From NCBI GenBank assembly GCA_016297645.1, contig JAEDGF010000106.1:1-5503 (forward strand): 5,503 bases of DNA, in the 5' to 3' direction. Positions 5,464 to 5,503 of the stretch are shown piece after piece. The position numbers were made by a program, and so were the translations under genes. The DNA comes from Clostridiaceae bacterium. Lineage in GTDB: Bacteria > Bacillota > Clostridia > Oscillospirales > Acutalibacteraceae. Positions within the stretch are counted from its first letter, which is position 1. Every line of letters begins with the position of its first letter. The notes under the pieces were generated by a model. It was not told the DNA's origin, made no database searches, and saw nothing but the letters and a program-made list of their open reading frames with translations.

Positions 5464-5503
5464 TTCGGAAACTGCGTGTTTGGAGTGTGACAGTATTCGA
5501 TCT

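Overview
The window carries one compact plus-strand operon that I recognise as a His-Xaa-Ser (HXS) peptide-modification system. This is a predicted RiPP-type (ribosomally made, post-translationally modified peptide) cassette defined by the families HxsA, HxsB, HxsC and HxsD. To my knowledge its chemical product and biological role are uncharacterised. Strong AGGAG-type ribosome binding sites, a sigma-A-like promoter, an A+T-leaning base composition with ataaaa-rich stretches, a Gram-positive style secreted substrate and a DUF4236 gene all suggest a Clostridia-class Firmicute, perhaps Oscillospiraceae or Lachnospiraceae. The genus cannot be fixed from sequence alone.

Layout. Positions 1-268 are an A+T-rich leader with no convincing gene. 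It holds a good promoter (TTGAAA, 17-base spacer, TATTAT with an extended TG) just ahead of the first gene, plus some small inverted repeats. Then follow, all on the plus strand: hxsD (269-616); a small HxsD-like paralogue (609-827); a 341-residue membrane protein of the A24 prepilin peptidase type (817-1842); radical SAM protein hxsC (1832-2938); radical SAM/SPASM maturase hxsB (2943-4322); the substrate hxsA (4336-4980); and a DUF4236 membrane protein (4982-5434). Adjacent genes overlap by 8-11 bases or lie 1-13 bases apart, so they very probably form one translationally coupled transcript. The last 69 bases hold only a weak hairpin.

How they may work together (inference). HxsA is exported and anchored in the membrane, with its His-Xaa-Ser repeats and a Thr/Ser/Pro stalk outside. 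HxsB and HxsC carry out radical chemistry on the repeats in the cytoplasm, with HxsD and its paralogue as small partners. The co-encoded A24-type peptidase may remove the HxsA leader, whose sequence around residues 16-43 resembles a Flp-type prepilin leader. An ordinary signal peptidase site (AYA|A, residues 47-50) is the main rival explanation. The most unusual points are the peptidase inside the cassette, the tandem HxsD genes and the two-part repeat structure of HxsA.
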